Below, one piece after another: positions 25,314 to 34,072 of a stretch of DNA of 60,512 nucleotides; the first letter of the stretch is position 1, and each line of letters begins with the position of its first letter. The translations under genes were made by a program, and so were the position numbers. The notes beneath the pieces were generated by a model. The model searched no databases, was not told where the DNA came from, and saw only the letters and a list, made by a program, of their open reading frames with translations. The DNA is from Nitrospira sp. (GTDB lineage: Bacteria; Nitrospirota; Nitrospiria; Nitrospirales; Nitrospiraceae). The stretch spans positions 1 to 60,512 of the forward strand of contig JARFPM010000006.1 of the NCBI GenBank assembly GCA_030444405.1. The letters are read 5' to 3'.

Positions 25314-27152
25314 ATGCTCCAAATTGAATCCATCAGCAAGCAATATTCCACGAAGGTGCTCCTTACTGATGCCTCTGCGCATCTTCGACCGAATTCAAGA
25401 GTCGGCTTGGTCGGACCGAACGGCGCCGGGAAAACGACGCTTTTTCGCATGATCCTTGGCGAAGAGTCACCGGATAAGGGCTGGATCCGCAAGCGGCCTC
25501 GGCTTCGGATCGGCTACCTCCCACAGGAGCTCGAAACGATTACCGGGAAGACCGTCCTTGATGCCGCGCATCGCGATGAGTACCCGGAGCATGAAGCCAA
25601 ACGCATCCTGATGGGGCTGGGGTTTACGGAGATCGATTTTGATCGTCATGTCGAGAAACTGTCGGGGGGCTACCGGATGCGGGTCGCGCTGGCGCATCTG
25701 CTCTTATCCAACCCCGATGTGTTGATGCTCGACGAGCCGACCAACCATTTGGATAAACCGACCCAACGTTGGTTCGAACAGTTTCTGCTCCAATCCGGCA
25801 TGACGCTCCTGATCATCAGCCACGACACCGCTTTTCTGGATCGCGTGGTCACGCACATCTGGGAACTCCGCCATCATAAGATCGAGGAGTACCGCGGCAA
25901 CTACTCGCTCTTCCGCAAACTGAAAGCCGAAAAGGATGCACAGCTACAAGCCTCGGCGGCTCGGCAGTCCAAGGAGATCGCTCGGGTTCAAAAGTTTGTC
26001 GATCGCTTCCGATACCAGGCCAATAAGGCCAGCCAGGTGCAGTCGCGGCTCAAGCAACTGGAAAAGGTCAAGCGGATTGAAATCCAGCGAGATCCAAAAC
26101 GAGTCAAGTTTCGGTTTCCTCTCCCTTCGACAAGCGGCCGTCAGGTATTGGACTTGGCCGGGGCCAGTAAGCGCTACGGCGAAAAGGTGGTCTACAAGAC
26201 GCTCGATTTTTCCGTAGAGCGTGGCCAACGTATCGCACTGGTCGGTGAGAACGGAGCCGGAAAGAGTACGCTCTTGAAGATGCTCGCTGGCGTCCTTCCT
26301 CCCGATACCGGCACCAGAACCGTCGGACACGGCGTGACCCTGCACTACTTCGCCCAGCATCAGGCGGAAACCTTGAACCCTGAGCATTCGATCCTCGAAT
26401 CGCTTGAAGAGGTCACCAAGCATGCGGAGATGAATTTCCTGCGCGGGATCGCAGGGGCCTTCTTGTTTTCAGGTCAGGATCAGAAGAAACCGATCAAGGC
26501 GTTGAGCGGCGGGGAGCGGAACCGGGTCGCGTTAGCTCGTATGCTCGTGGAACCTGCCAATACTTTGCTGCTTGATGAGCCGACGAATCACCTGGATCCT
26601 GCCTCCGTGGATGTGCTCACCGACGCATTGGCCGAGTTCCCCGGAACCATCATCTTCATATCCCATGACCCCACGTTTCTGGCCCGAATCGCCACCAGGG
26701 TTGTTGAGATTGAAGAGGGGCAGGCGCGGAACTTCATTGGTGACTACGAGTATTATCTGTGGAAGAAGGCCCAAGAATTTGAATCGATCAAGGAAACGAG
26801 CGAGGAGCTCGAAAGAGCATCCCCTCCCTCCTCCGGCCCTACTCGCGCAATGGAACAACAAGTACTGCCAAAAGGGCGTGGGGGGGAGCGGCGGGACCTG
26901 TCCAAGACGCAGGCGCGATTGGAGAAGCAGGTATCACGCGCCGAAACGGAGATTAGTGAGGCCGAAGGGAAGATCAAGACCCGCGAGGCAGAATTGGCCG
27001 ATCCGAAGCTCTACGAACAGTTCGACCGGTGGAACCTTCTGCATCAAGAACAGGAAGAGTGGAAACGCAATCTTGAGCGACTGACCGCCCGTTGGGAATC
27101 ACTGTCTGCCGAATTAGAAACTGTGAAACAACAGCTGGTCTCGCTGGGCTAG
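25314..27152 (+). CDS. ABC-F family ATPase (translation factor / antibiotic-resistance type)
   Basis: 612 residues from ATG 25314, with GGAAGG upstream; GTG 25308 is the alternative. Two nucleotide-binding domains: Walker A GPNGAGKTT and GENGAGKST, signatures LSGGYRMR and LSGGERNR, Walker B LMLDEPTNHLD and LLLDEPTNHLD. The inter-domain linker has the charged helix of the P-site tRNA-interaction motif, and the C-terminus is a coiled coil (about 540-610). There are no membrane segments, so it is a cytoplasmic ribosome-associated ABC-F of the Uup/YdiF type. The subfamily cannot be fixed by eye. Confidence 0.93.
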   Translation: MLQIESISKQYSTKVLLTDASAHLRPNSRVGLVGPNGAGKTTLFRMILGEESPDKGWIRKRPRLRIGYLPQELETITGKTVLDAAHRDEYPEHEAKRILMGLGFTEIDFDRHVEKLSGGYRMRVALAHLLLSNPDVLMLDEPTNHLDKPTQRWFEQFLLQSGMTLLIISHDTAFLDRVVTHIWELRHHKIEEYRGNYSLFRKLKAEKDAQLQASAARQSKEIARVQKFVDRFRYQANKASQVQSRLKQLEKVKRIEIQRDPKRVKFRFPLPSTSGRQVLDLAGASKRYGEKVVYKTLDFSVERGQRIALVGENGAGKSTLLKMLAGVLPPDTGTRTVGHGVTLHYFAQHQAETLNPEHSILESLEEVTKHAEMNFLRGIAGAFLFSGQDQKKPIKALSGGERNRVALARMLVEPANTLLLDEPTNHLDPASVDVLTDALAEFPGTIIFISHDPTFLARIATRVVEIEEGQARNFIGDYEYYLWKKAQEFESIKETSEELERASPPSSGPTRAMEQQVLPKGRGGERRDLSKTQARLEKQVSRAETEISEAEGKIKTREAELADPKLYEQFDRWNLLHQEQEEWKRNLERLTARWESLSAELETVKQQLVSLG

Positions 27153-27224
27153 TGCTGTGATCCGTCTTAGGGCTCGTATGTGAAGCGATTAGGGAATGAC
27201 GCGATGATCTTGGAGGTGATCGTA

Positions 27225-27617
27225 TTAGACAGAGGCCTTGAGGGTTTCTTCTAGATAGTAATACAGCCAGCGGTTCTTCTCTTTCGTCACCAATTCATCC
27301 CAGACGACCCCGATCAAGAATCCTTTCTTTTCCCAGGGCCTGACCCAGGCGACGGTCCCATCGAGCTTTTCCTGTTGCTCGACTCGATCGGAATCGAGGA
27401 AGGCGAGCGAGACAGTGACTTTCTCGTTTGATGGGAAGCGATCCTTGGTATGAAGCCCGGCCCCGATCTTGTTCACATTATCCAGGACTGCAGTACAGGC
27501 GCGCCCGCCGCTTTTCGGCGAAACCAAGGCCGAGCCGACCAATGTGGCCCGGACAAATTTCCTCCGCTCACTCAGTGCAGTCGCGCTGGCTGACGATTTT
27601 CCTTCCCCTCGCTTCAT
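27225..27617 (-). CDS. PilZ-domain protein, 130 aa
   Basis: A single PilZ domain after a short Lys/Ser-rich start. The first motif is ERRKFVRATLVG (RxxxR) and the second LDNVNKIGAGLHTKD, close to D/NxSxxGxGL but with Asn for Ser. TVAWVRPWEKKGFLIGVVWDEL is the usual last strand pair. It is nearer to canonical PilZ than the two paralogs at 6.1-7.2 kb, so c-di-GMP binding is more likely here. It probably acts as a soluble effector; targets are unknown. Convergent with the ABC-F gene. Confidence 0.78.
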   Translation of the reverse strand: MKRGEGKSSASATALSERRKFVRATLVGSALVSPKSGGRACTAVLDNVNKIGAGLHTKDRFPSNEKVTVSLAFLDSDRVEQQEKLDGTVAWVRPWEKKGFLIGVVWDELVTKEKNRWLYYYLEETLKASV

Positions 27618-27667
27618 TGGTCTAAGTATAACCGATTAGACAAGAATGTAAACTAGGACAATAGGCC

Positions 27668-28963
27668 CTATTCCCGAGGCTTTGGACGGTAGTACCGTCG
27701 ATCTCCGAGTGGCGGCGGGAGGTGGGTTTGTTCCGTTCGTGCCGGCGGATCGTCGTGGACATAGCGGTAGCCGGTCCCATAGCCTAGGTCTTTCATCAGA
27801 GACGTCACCGCGTTCCGGAGGTGAAGGGGAACCCCCAGGTTGCCATAGGTTTTCGCGTCCTTTAGCGCTTCCAGGAGACCGACGTAGGACGCGTTGTCTT
27901 TGGGTCGCGACGCCAGGTAGGTGGTGCCCTGAGCCAGGTTGATCTGCGCCTCTGGGAGTCCCACGAACTGGACAGCTTGTGCCACAGATGTAGCCACGAG
28001 AATGGCCAACGGATCGGCATTGCCGACATCCTCTGACGCGAAAATTACCATCCGTCTGGCGATGAATTTCGGATCTTCCCCGGCATCCAGCATCCGGGCC
28101 AGCCAGTAGAGGGCTCCGTTTGCATCTGAATCGCGAAGGCTTTTGATGTAGGCCGAGATGACGTTGTAATGTTCTTCGCCGGTTTTGTCGTACCGCAGCG
28201 CCTTTTTGCCCAGCGCGGCTTCCAACGTCGCTCCATCAATCTCACGCACGCCATCGGACCCAGCCGGCGCTTGCGCCACCACAAATTCCAGCGATGTGAG
28301 CAGCGCCCGCGCATCACCATTGCCGAACGCAATCAGCCGTTGCCTGGCCTCTGGAGAAAAGCGCGCCTTCCATGTTCCTAACCCTCGTTCAACGTCGACG
28401 AGCGCACGATCCAGAATCTGCCCCAACGCTTCTTCTGTCAGTGGTTTGAGCACGACGACCAGCGAACGTGACAAGAGGGGGCTGATGATTTCAAAGGACG
28501 GATTCTCCGTGGTCGCACCGACAAGAATGATGGTGCCTCGTTCGACATGGGGGAGAAAGGCGTCTTGCTGCGCCTTGTTGAAGCGGTGGATTTCATCCAC
28601 AAAGAGGATGGTCCGTTGCCCATTGATCGCTCGGAGTTGTTCAGCCGCCTTGATGATCGTGCGTAACTCTGGCACGCCGCTGGTCACAGCCGAGAATGGG
28701 ATAAACTGTGCCTTCGTATGCCGGGCAATCAGATGGGCTAGGGTCGTCTTCCCCGACCCGGGGGGGCCCCAGAAGATGACGGAAGAAAGCCGATCGGCTT
28801 CAATTGCTTTTCGCAAGGGACAATTCGGCCCAACAAGCTCGTCTTGCCCGACGAAATCGGCAAACTCACGCGGCCGCATCCGCTCGGGGAGCGGGGCTTC
28901 AACCGTATATTGGGGGTCTGAGGGGGTGAATAGATCAGGGGCCTGATCGCGAGAGCGGGTCAT
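27668..28963 (-). CDS. rarA: Replication-associated recombination protein A (RarA/MgsA) AAA ATPase
   Basis: 431 residues from ATG 28963, which has AAGGAG 5-6 nt upstream; the open frame extends 50 codons further without family likeness. RMRPREFADFVGQDELVG opens the clamp-loader-like AAA core, with Walker A GPPGSGKTT, Walker B ILFVDEIHRFNK and sensor ATTENPSF. The C-terminal part carries the MgsA/WRNIP1 tetramerisation region (YNVISAYIKSLRDSD, ARMLDAGEDPKFIARR). It acts at stalled replication forks. It is divergent from the hydrolase gene. Confidence 0.96.
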   Translation of the reverse strand: MTRSRDQAPDLFTPSDPQYTVEAPLPERMRPREFADFVGQDELVGPNCPLRKAIEADRLSSVIFWGPPGSGKTTLAHLIARHTKAQFIPFSAVTSGVPELRTIIKAAEQLRAINGQRTILFVDEIHRFNKAQQDAFLPHVERGTIILVGATTENPSFEIISPLLSRSLVVVLKPLTEEALGQILDRALVDVERGLGTWKARFSPEARQRLIAFGNGDARALLTSLEFVVAQAPAGSDGVREIDGATLEAALGKKALRYDKTGEEHYNVISAYIKSLRDSDANGALYWLARMLDAGEDPKFIARRMVIFASEDVGNADPLAILVATSVAQAVQFVGLPEAQINLAQGTTYLASRPKDNASYVGLLEALKDAKTYGNLGVPLHLRNAVTSLMKDLGYGTGYRYVHDDPPARTEQTHLPPPLGDRRYYRPKPRE

Positions 28964-29075
28964 CGCACTCCTTGGGAATAGCGGAAATTGTATACGTCGC
29001 TCCGTAGGATCGCAAATGGCCTCTTGACCATCCAGACAGCCGATGGTAGGAACAGCGCATTTTGCGGAGCAGACC

Positions 29076-29870
29076 GTGAAAGCCAGGATTAACGGCATTA
29101 CCCTCTCGTTCAACGATCAAGGGACAGGCCTTCCCATCATCTTTCTCCATGCCTTTCCACTCAACCGCACTCTGTGGGCGGAACAGGAGGAAGCGCTCTC
29201 GTCGCAGTTCCGAGTCATTACGATCGACCTGCGCGGGCATGGCGAATCCGATGCTCCGCTTTGGCACTATACCTTGGACCAGGCAGCCGATGATGTCCGT
29301 GGTCTCCTCGATCACCTGTCGCTCCAGCAAGCAGTCTTCGTCGGACTCTCGATGGGCGGCTACCTCCTCTTCGCCTTCTATCGAAAGTATGCCGAGCGTG
29401 TGAAAGGAATGGTTTTGGCCGATACCAGACCCCAGGCAGATTCCGAGGAAGGAAAGCAAGCGCGGTTTGAGATGGCTCAAGTCGCATACAAGCAGGGTGT
29501 GAGCGCTGTTGCCGACATCATGATTCCGAAATTGCTGAGTCCCGCAACGATCCAAACGAAGCCGGACCTTGTGCGACGAGTACGCATGATGATCGAGGGC
29601 AACCAGGTCAGTGGCATAGCGGGAGACTTAATGGCAATGGCGGAGAGGCCCGATTCCATCCCACTCTTAAAACAGATGACCTGTCCTGCTCAAATTATTG
29701 TCGGGGAACTGGATCTCCCCACCCCACCTTCCGACGCCAAACTCATGGCCGACCAGATTCCCGGCGCCCACTTGGCCATTATTCCAGGAGCTGCCCATCT
29801 TTCGAACCTGGAACAGCCCGGCCTGTTCAATGAAGCCGTCCGTTCTTTTGTCGGGAATGTCATGAGCTAA
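29076..29870 (+). CDS. Alpha/beta-fold hydrolase
   Basis: 264 residues from GTG 29076 (GGAG upstream); an ATG at 29043 lacks a ribosome-binding site. The fold is clear: oxyanion region IFLHAFPLNRTLW, then VITIDLRGHGESDAP, nucleophile elbow VGLSMGGYL with Ser, acid Asp in VGELDLPTPP and His in PGAAHLSNLEQP. It resembles 3-oxoadipate enol-lactonase-like or BioH-like esterases, but the substrate cannot be inferred. It ends 32 nt before the convergent folE. Confidence 0.88.
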   Translation: MKARINGITLSFNDQGTGLPIIFLHAFPLNRTLWAEQEEALSSQFRVITIDLRGHGESDAPLWHYTLDQAADDVRGLLDHLSLQQAVFVGLSMGGYLLFAFYRKYAERVKGMVLADTRPQADSEEGKQARFEMAQVAYKQGVSAVADIMIPKLLSPATIQTKPDLVRRVRMMIEGNQVSGIAGDLMAMAERPDSIPLLKQMTCPAQIIVGELDLPTPPSDAKLMADQIPGAHLAIIPGAAHLSNLEQPGLFNEAVRSFVGNVMS

Positions 29871-29902
29871 GCAGGAAAGCCGAGGGAGCGATTGTCTGGA
29901 AC

Positions 29903-30583
29903 TCAGTCTGGTTCGCCGACGCTGCCGCGTCGGATCAATTTCAAGAATTCCAGGCGAGTCTGTGATTGGCTGCGGAATGCTCCCAACATCGAGCTGGTGA
30001 CGGCGACCGTGTTCTGTTTTTCGACCCCGCGCATCATCATGCAGAGATGTCGCGCTTCGACGACGACTCCGACGCCGTGGGCGTTCAACTTTGAGCTTAA
30101 GGTTTCCGCGATTTGGACAGTCAGCCTCTCCTGAACTTGCAGCCGCCTTGCGAAAGTATCGACAATCCTGGGAATCTTGCTGAGGCCGACCACCTTCTTA
30201 TTCGGCAAGTAGCCGACATGAACTCTGCCGAAAAACGGGAGCAGGTGGTGCTCACACATACTGAAGAAATCGATGTCTTTGACGATGACCATCTCGTCGT
30301 ATTCGATCGGAAACAGCGCACCGTTCAACAGGTGGTCGATATCACGCTGATAGCCCTGTGTCATAAAGGCCAACGCTTTAGCCACCCGTTCGGGGGTCTT
30401 GAGCAGACCGTTTCGACCGGGTTTTTCTCCAAGCGCGAGCAACATTTCGGTGACCAGCGATTGAAGTACCGGCAGATCTGCGGGCTTACCACTCCCGCTG
30501 GTGTCTTCCACTTGTTCCAGTCCCTTCTCTCTCTTCTGTTGCTTTCTCACTGCCTTCCCCTCTGGTTTATGCGGCTCCCGCAT
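29903..30583 (-). CDS. folE: GTP cyclohydrolase I
   Basis: 226 residues from ATG 30583; a TTG at 30619 would add 12 residues. The first 40 are polar and variable, then the conserved core: [12 protein letters not shown], the zinc and active-site segment [22 protein letters not shown], and [13 protein letters not shown] with the second zinc Cys. It converts GTP to dihydroneopterin triphosphate, the first step to folate and queuosine. The start lies inside the end of queD (17-nt overlap), so the two are coupled; QueD uses the FolE product. Confidence 0.96.
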   Translation of the reverse strand: MREPHKPEGKAVRKQQKREKGLEQVEDTSGSGKPADLPVLQSLVTEMLLALGEKPGRNGLLKTPERVAKALAFMTQGYQRDIDHLLNGALFPIEYDEMVIVKDIDFFSMCEHHLLPFFGRVHVGYLPNKKVVGLSKIPRIVDTFARRLQVQERLTVQIAETLSSKLNAHGVGVVVEARHLCMMMRGVEKQNTVAVTSSMLGAFRSQSQTRLEFLKLIRRGSVGEPD

Positions 30584-30971
30584 ATTCGAAATAGTTGTCT
30601 CTCGTCTCGATGACCCCAACCTTGTATAGACTGCCAGCAGGCAGGAACGGTTCCAAGATGTCCCAGATCACTTTGACGAGATTCTCACCAGTCGTCGTCA
30701 AGGCAGCGAAAGCCGGATCACCGTTGAGGTCGCGATGATCAAAGCGCTCGACTATTTTCTCGCTGACGATGTGGTCAAGGCGATCTAGGGCGCTCGTTCC
30801 CTGGGCCGCTCCGCTCCTAATCGTCACCAGCACCACATAGTTATGCCCATGACCGTTCGGGTTATTACATTTTCCGAACGCAGCCCAATTTTCTTCGGGA
30901 GAAAGGAGATCCGTGTGAAGCCTATGGGCGGCGCAAAAGCGATAGCGCCTCGTCACATGTACGTGAGACAT
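30567..30971 (-). CDS. queD: 6-carboxy-5,6,7,8-tetrahydropterin synthase (QueD / PTPS family)
   Basis: 134 residues. Zinc ligands are His in FCAAHRL and the pair in NGHGHNYVV; the catalytic Cys lies in [12 protein letters not shown]; the DHRDLN and ETRDNYFEY segments are also typical. It turns dihydroneopterin triphosphate into carboxytetrahydropterin for queuosine, or, in some lineages, into a folate intermediate. Overlap with folE suggests a shared operon and pathway. Confidence 0.93.
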   Translation of the reverse strand: MSHVHVTRRYRFCAAHRLHTDLLSPEENWAAFGKCNNPNGHGHNYVVLVTIRSGAAQGTSALDRLDHIVSEKIVERFDHRDLNGDPAFAALTTTGENLVKVIWDILEPFLPAGSLYKVGVIETRDNYFEYAGAA

Positions 30972-31004
30972 TGAATCTAGTGTCTCGTGGGTGGAAAGGA
31001 AATG

Positions 31005-31035
31005 CTAAGACTGCTCGCACATCGAGCAGTCTTAG
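31005..31035 (-). terminator. Perfect 13-bp hairpin downstream of the ErpA/IscA-type gene
   Basis: CTAAGACTGCTCG 31005-31017 pairs with CGAGCAGTCTTAG 31023-31035 around a 5-nt loop. On the minus strand CATTTCCTTTCC follows. It separates the Fe-S genes from queD-folE. Confidence 0.7.
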
Positions 31036-31082
31036 CCCGGAGGTCCTTTGTCGATATTCCTATGGTGATCCGGTTGCGACGT

Positions 31083-31403
31083 TTAGGCACTAAAGGAGCT
31101 GCCGCAGCCGCACGTCGTTTTGGCCTGAGGATTCTTGATCGAGAAGCCCGAACCTTGAACGCTGTCCACGTAGTCGACTTCCGCGCCTTGCAACAAAGGA
31201 GCGCTCTGTGAATCCATGATGAGCTTCACCTCACCCTTTTCGATGATAGTATCGTCTTCGGCCATTTTGGATTCAAAGGCCATCCCATACTGATAGCCAT
31301 GGCACCCGCCGCCCCGGACGTATACCCGCAATCCGACGACGTCTTTTTCCTCGGCCATCAACTCCTTGATTTTCTGCTCCGCCACTGTCGTGATTGTAAC
31401 CAT
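31083..31403 (-). CDS. erpA: A-type iron-sulfur carrier (ErpA/IscA/HesB family)
   Basis: 106 residues with the three conserved cysteines: one in RGGGCHGYQYGM and two in the C-terminal CGCGSSFSA. Such proteins carry and deliver 2Fe-2S or 4Fe-4S clusters to apo-enzymes. The upstream gene on the same strand encodes a ferredoxin, and NuoF before it also needs clusters, so local cluster delivery is plausible. IscA versus ErpA cannot be told apart by eye. Confidence 0.92.
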   Translation of the reverse strand: MVTITTVAEQKIKELMAEEKDVVGLRVYVRGGGCHGYQYGMAFESKMAEDDTIIEKGEVKLIMDSQSAPLLQGAEVDYVDSVQGSGFSIKNPQAKTTCGCGSSFSA

Positions 31404-31479
31404 CGTCTTCCTCCTCTATAGATCAGCCCAACCCGCACCAACGGGCTGGAATGTTAGTCTAACACCTCTCTCTCGAATA

Positions 31480-31815
31480 TCAACCCCATGCTTCTGTCGT
31501 GGCAGTCCTTGGATTCTCCCATTTGGCTTCCGGCACGCGCACGACGACATCGCCCAAGACACGTGCCTGGCACGCAAGGCGATGCCAGGGCTCCGTCAAC
31601 GCTTCTCGGTCCAGCAAGTCTTGCTCGTCGAAATCAATCTCCGAGAGGTGCTCATGCCCCATCTGGACCTCCACTCGACAGGTGGTGCAGGAGGCATTTC
31701 CGCCACAGTCGTGATTCAACCGGAACCCCACTTCTTTTGCGGCCTCGAGGAGGGAAATGTTCTCTTCCACTTCCCCGCTTCGCCCGTCCGAATGAAGAAA
31801 AGTCACCCGCGGCAT
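31480..31815 (-). CDS. 2Fe-2S ferredoxin (adrenodoxin-like)
   Basis: 111 residues with the cluster motif HDCGGNASCTTCRVEV and the fourth Cys in HRLACQARVLGDVVVRVP. The acidic helix region EIDFDEQDLLDRE is typical of the vertebrate/Isc-type group. It is a soluble one-electron carrier. It begins 8 nt after the nuoF-like gene, so the pair is likely made together and may exchange electrons with NADH. Confidence 0.92.
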   Translation of the reverse strand: MPRVTFLHSDGRSGEVEENISLLEAAKEVGFRLNHDCGGNASCTTCRVEVQMGHEHLSEIDFDEQDLLDREALTEPWHRLACQARVLGDVVVRVPEAKWENPRTATTEAWG

Positions 31816-31823
31816 GACTCCAC

Positions 31824-33128
31824 CTAGGAATGAGCATCAATCACGGCCGCTGCTTCCTGATAGGGACACCTCTGCAGCCGAATATGATCTTCGTATTCGT
31901 GACGGAACAGCTTCAAACTGCTTTGCACCAATACCGAGGCTCCGGTCACGAGGGTGCAGTACCCGGTCCCTTTGACGAATCCACAGAGCTGCAGCATGCT
32001 GTCGAGGTCTTTCTGAGTGCCCTGCCCCGATTCAATCTTCGTCATCAGCACGGCTAAGTTGTTTGTGCCCATTCGACAGGGGGGACACTGACCGCAACTC
32101 TCGTTCTTAAAAAAATTGGAAAAATGCAGCGTCTTGGCCACCATGCAGGTTGCATCGTCCACGACAATCACACCGGCCGAGCCCAACCCCGTGCCGGCTT
32201 TCTTCAACGAATCGAAGTCCATCGGTAGATCGAGCTGGTCCGCCGTTACCATGGAAAACGCGGGACCACCGGGAAAGACCGCTTTGATCTTGCGACCATT
32301 AGGCACGCCACCGCCACATTGCTCGATCAGATCTCGAATCGTCACGCCCATTGGCATCTCGTACACACCAGGCCGATTGACCGCTCCACTTAGTGAAAAC
32401 ATCATCGTGCCGGGACACTTCTCCGTCCCAGTTTGGGTGAACCACCCGGCGCCCTTGTAGAGAATCCGAGGTATATTGCACAGCGTCTCAACGTTATTGA
32501 CCAAGGTCGGTTTGCCATAGAGGCCGAAGTCCGTCGGATAGAACGGTGGCTTCTGCCGCGGCATCGCGGGACGGCCCTGCATCGACTCCAACATCGCTGT
32601 CTCTTCGCCGGCTACGTAGCTTCCATGACCTTCAAAAACTTCCAATTCTATATCGAAGCCGCTTCCCAACACATTCTTGCCGAGCAGTCCCCGTTCTTTC
32701 GCCTGAGCCAAGGCCTTCTTAAGATTCTGCTGCTCTTCACGGTACTCATGATTCACATAGATAAAGGAGGCCTTCGCCTGCACCGTGTAGGACGCGATCA
32801 AACAGCCCTCGATCAATTGGTGCGGCAAGGTCTTCAACAAATGGCGGTCCTTAAACGTGCCCGGTTCGTGTTCGCCGGCGTTGCAGACGAAATATCGCTC
32901 TTTTACCCGGTGATTGAGGACCTTGTCCCACTTGATTCCCGTCGGAAATCCTGCTCCACCCCGTCCCCGCAGGCCCGACCTCTTCAGCTCATCAATCACT
33001 TGAGCAGCTTTCAGTTCCTTGACACAACGCTTCCAGGCTTCATAGCCACCGACTTTGAGATACCCTTCGATCTCCCAAGGGGCTCCCTCCGTCTGTTGGA
33101 CAAGGCGTGGTTCTGCAGTCGTAGGCAT
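31824..33128 (-). CDS. nuoF: NADH-quinone oxidoreductase subunit F-like flavoprotein
   Basis: 434 residues from ATG 33128. FMN/NADH site GRGGAGFPTGIKW, then CNAGEHEPGTFKDR (the usual form is NGDESEPGTxKDR), GAYICGEE replaced by GSYVAGEETAML, and the 4Fe-4S ligands ESCGQCPPCR plus a late Cys in GTGYCTLV. NuoF is the NADH-oxidising subunit of complex I, but no nuoE or nuoG is adjacent; instead a 2Fe-2S ferredoxin gene follows. It may work as a stand-alone NADH:ferredoxin module. The exact partner is inference. Confidence 0.88.
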   Translation of the reverse strand: MPTTAEPRLVQQTEGAPWEIEGYLKVGGYEAWKRCVKELKAAQVIDELKRSGLRGRGGAGFPTGIKWDKVLNHRVKERYFVCNAGEHEPGTFKDRHLLKTLPHQLIEGCLIASYTVQAKASFIYVNHEYREEQQNLKKALAQAKERGLLGKNVLGSGFDIELEVFEGHGSYVAGEETAMLESMQGRPAMPRQKPPFYPTDFGLYGKPTLVNNVETLCNIPRILYKGAGWFTQTGTEKCPGTMMFSLSGAVNRPGVYEMPMGVTIRDLIEQCGGGVPNGRKIKAVFPGGPAFSMVTADQLDLPMDFDSLKKAGTGLGSAGVIVVDDATCMVAKTLHFSNFFKNESCGQCPPCRMGTNNLAVLMTKIESGQGTQKDLDSMLQLCGFVKGTGYCTLVTGASVLVQSSLKLFRHEYEDHIRLQRCPYQEAAAVIDAHS

Positions 33129-33300
33129 ACCTGTACCGATCGAGCTCCTCAATATGGAAGGTTGTACTATACGGCTCCGCCTCTTCATCCGTCAAGGCGA
33201 CGAGGCTAAATAGGCCTGAATCTCAATCAGTTAGGGCTAGGGGGCCTATTCTGAGGCTGGGCATAGAGGGCAGCAGAAATAAGGGTCGCGGTGTCAAACC

Positions 33301-33327
33301 TGGCCGGTAGGAGTAACCTACCGGCCA
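33301..33327. terminator. Perfect 11-bp inverted repeat between the nuoF-like and Urate_ox_N-like genes
   Basis: TGGCCGGTAGG 33301-33311 pairs with CCTACCGGCCA 33317-33327 around AGTAA. It lies 15 nt past the stop of the gene at 33343-33930. The T-run on the minus strand is weak (GGTTTGAC). Confidence 0.6.
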
Positions 33328-33342
33328 AGAATAGCACCGGTG

Positions 33343-33930
33343 TTATCTAAAATGGCTACCGGCTCCCATGAAAAACAACATGGGAATCGAGAGCATGAAA
33401 TTCACGCGCGAGGCCAGCAATGCGGTCCGTCCCCATTGAGCCATCTCAGGTGGGGCCGGAGTCCCCTGAGCGGCCGCAGTCACTGCGGCAATCACCTTCT
33501 TCTGGTTCGGCCAGATAATCCCATGAACATTGCCCATCATGATAATGCCGAGCAGTCCACCGATTGCCAAGGCCACCGCTCCTGTTCCGCCCTTGTGATA
33601 CATGTGGCCGTATAAAAGAACTCCGGCCAGCACGGTCACGGTGGCCCCATGCCGGAACCAATTGAGTGCCGCCGGCATGAGTTTCGGAATCACGATGTTC
33701 TTGGTCGGCCCATCCAGGCTTTTCAAGAAGGCCGCATTGATCAGGTTGAAGAAATACAAGAGCCCGATCCAGGTGATCCCGGCCAGGAAGTGAATCCAGC
33801 GAAGGATCATCTGGCCCCAGTCGCCTTCACCCGCGCCAATGCCCGTTAAGCCTAGATATATCATGATCAACACGACGGTGAGGGCAAATCCCACTCCCAT
33901 CGTCTGCATCGGATCTTCAAGAAATTTCAT
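33343..33930 (-). CDS. Membrane protein resembling the Urate_ox_N (urate hydroxylase PuuD N-terminal) domain
   Basis: 195 residues with about four to five membrane segments (GVGFALTVVLIMIYLGLTGIG, MILRWIHFLAGITWIGLLYFF, GATVTVLAGVLLYG, AVALAIGGLLGIIMMGNV). HFLAGITWIGLLYFFN and GNVHGIIWPNQKKVI are typical of the Urate_ox_N family. Urate oxidation itself is unlikely without the cytochrome c part and purine genes; stand-alone copies are of unknown role, perhaps haem binding through the conserved His residues. Confidence 0.7.
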   Translation of the reverse strand: MKFLEDPMQTMGVGFALTVVLIMIYLGLTGIGAGEGDWGQMILRWIHFLAGITWIGLLYFFNLINAAFLKSLDGPTKNIVIPKLMPAALNWFRHGATVTVLAGVLLYGHMYHKGGTGAVALAIGGLLGIIMMGNVHGIIWPNQKKVIAAVTAAAQGTPAPPEMAQWGRTALLASRVNFMLSIPMLFFMGAGSHFR

Positions 33931-34072
33931 AGCTCCCTCTCGTCAAACGGTTGACTGTTAACCCAACCTCTCTACTGCAGTGTTTCTCCGAATGTCAAGC
34001 CCACGAGTGACCTTGGTCGGCGCGACGGTGGCCGTCCAACGGGCGCTGTCGATAAATGGTCGAGGGGGTTCC

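Noticed and set aside
28185-28946. 253-codon plus-strand frame
   Set aside because: Antisense of rarA; Ser/Arg-rich with no domain, whereas the minus strand has all AAA motifs.
32433-33209. 258-codon plus-strand frame
   Set aside because: Antisense of the NuoF-like gene, which has complete cofactor motifs.
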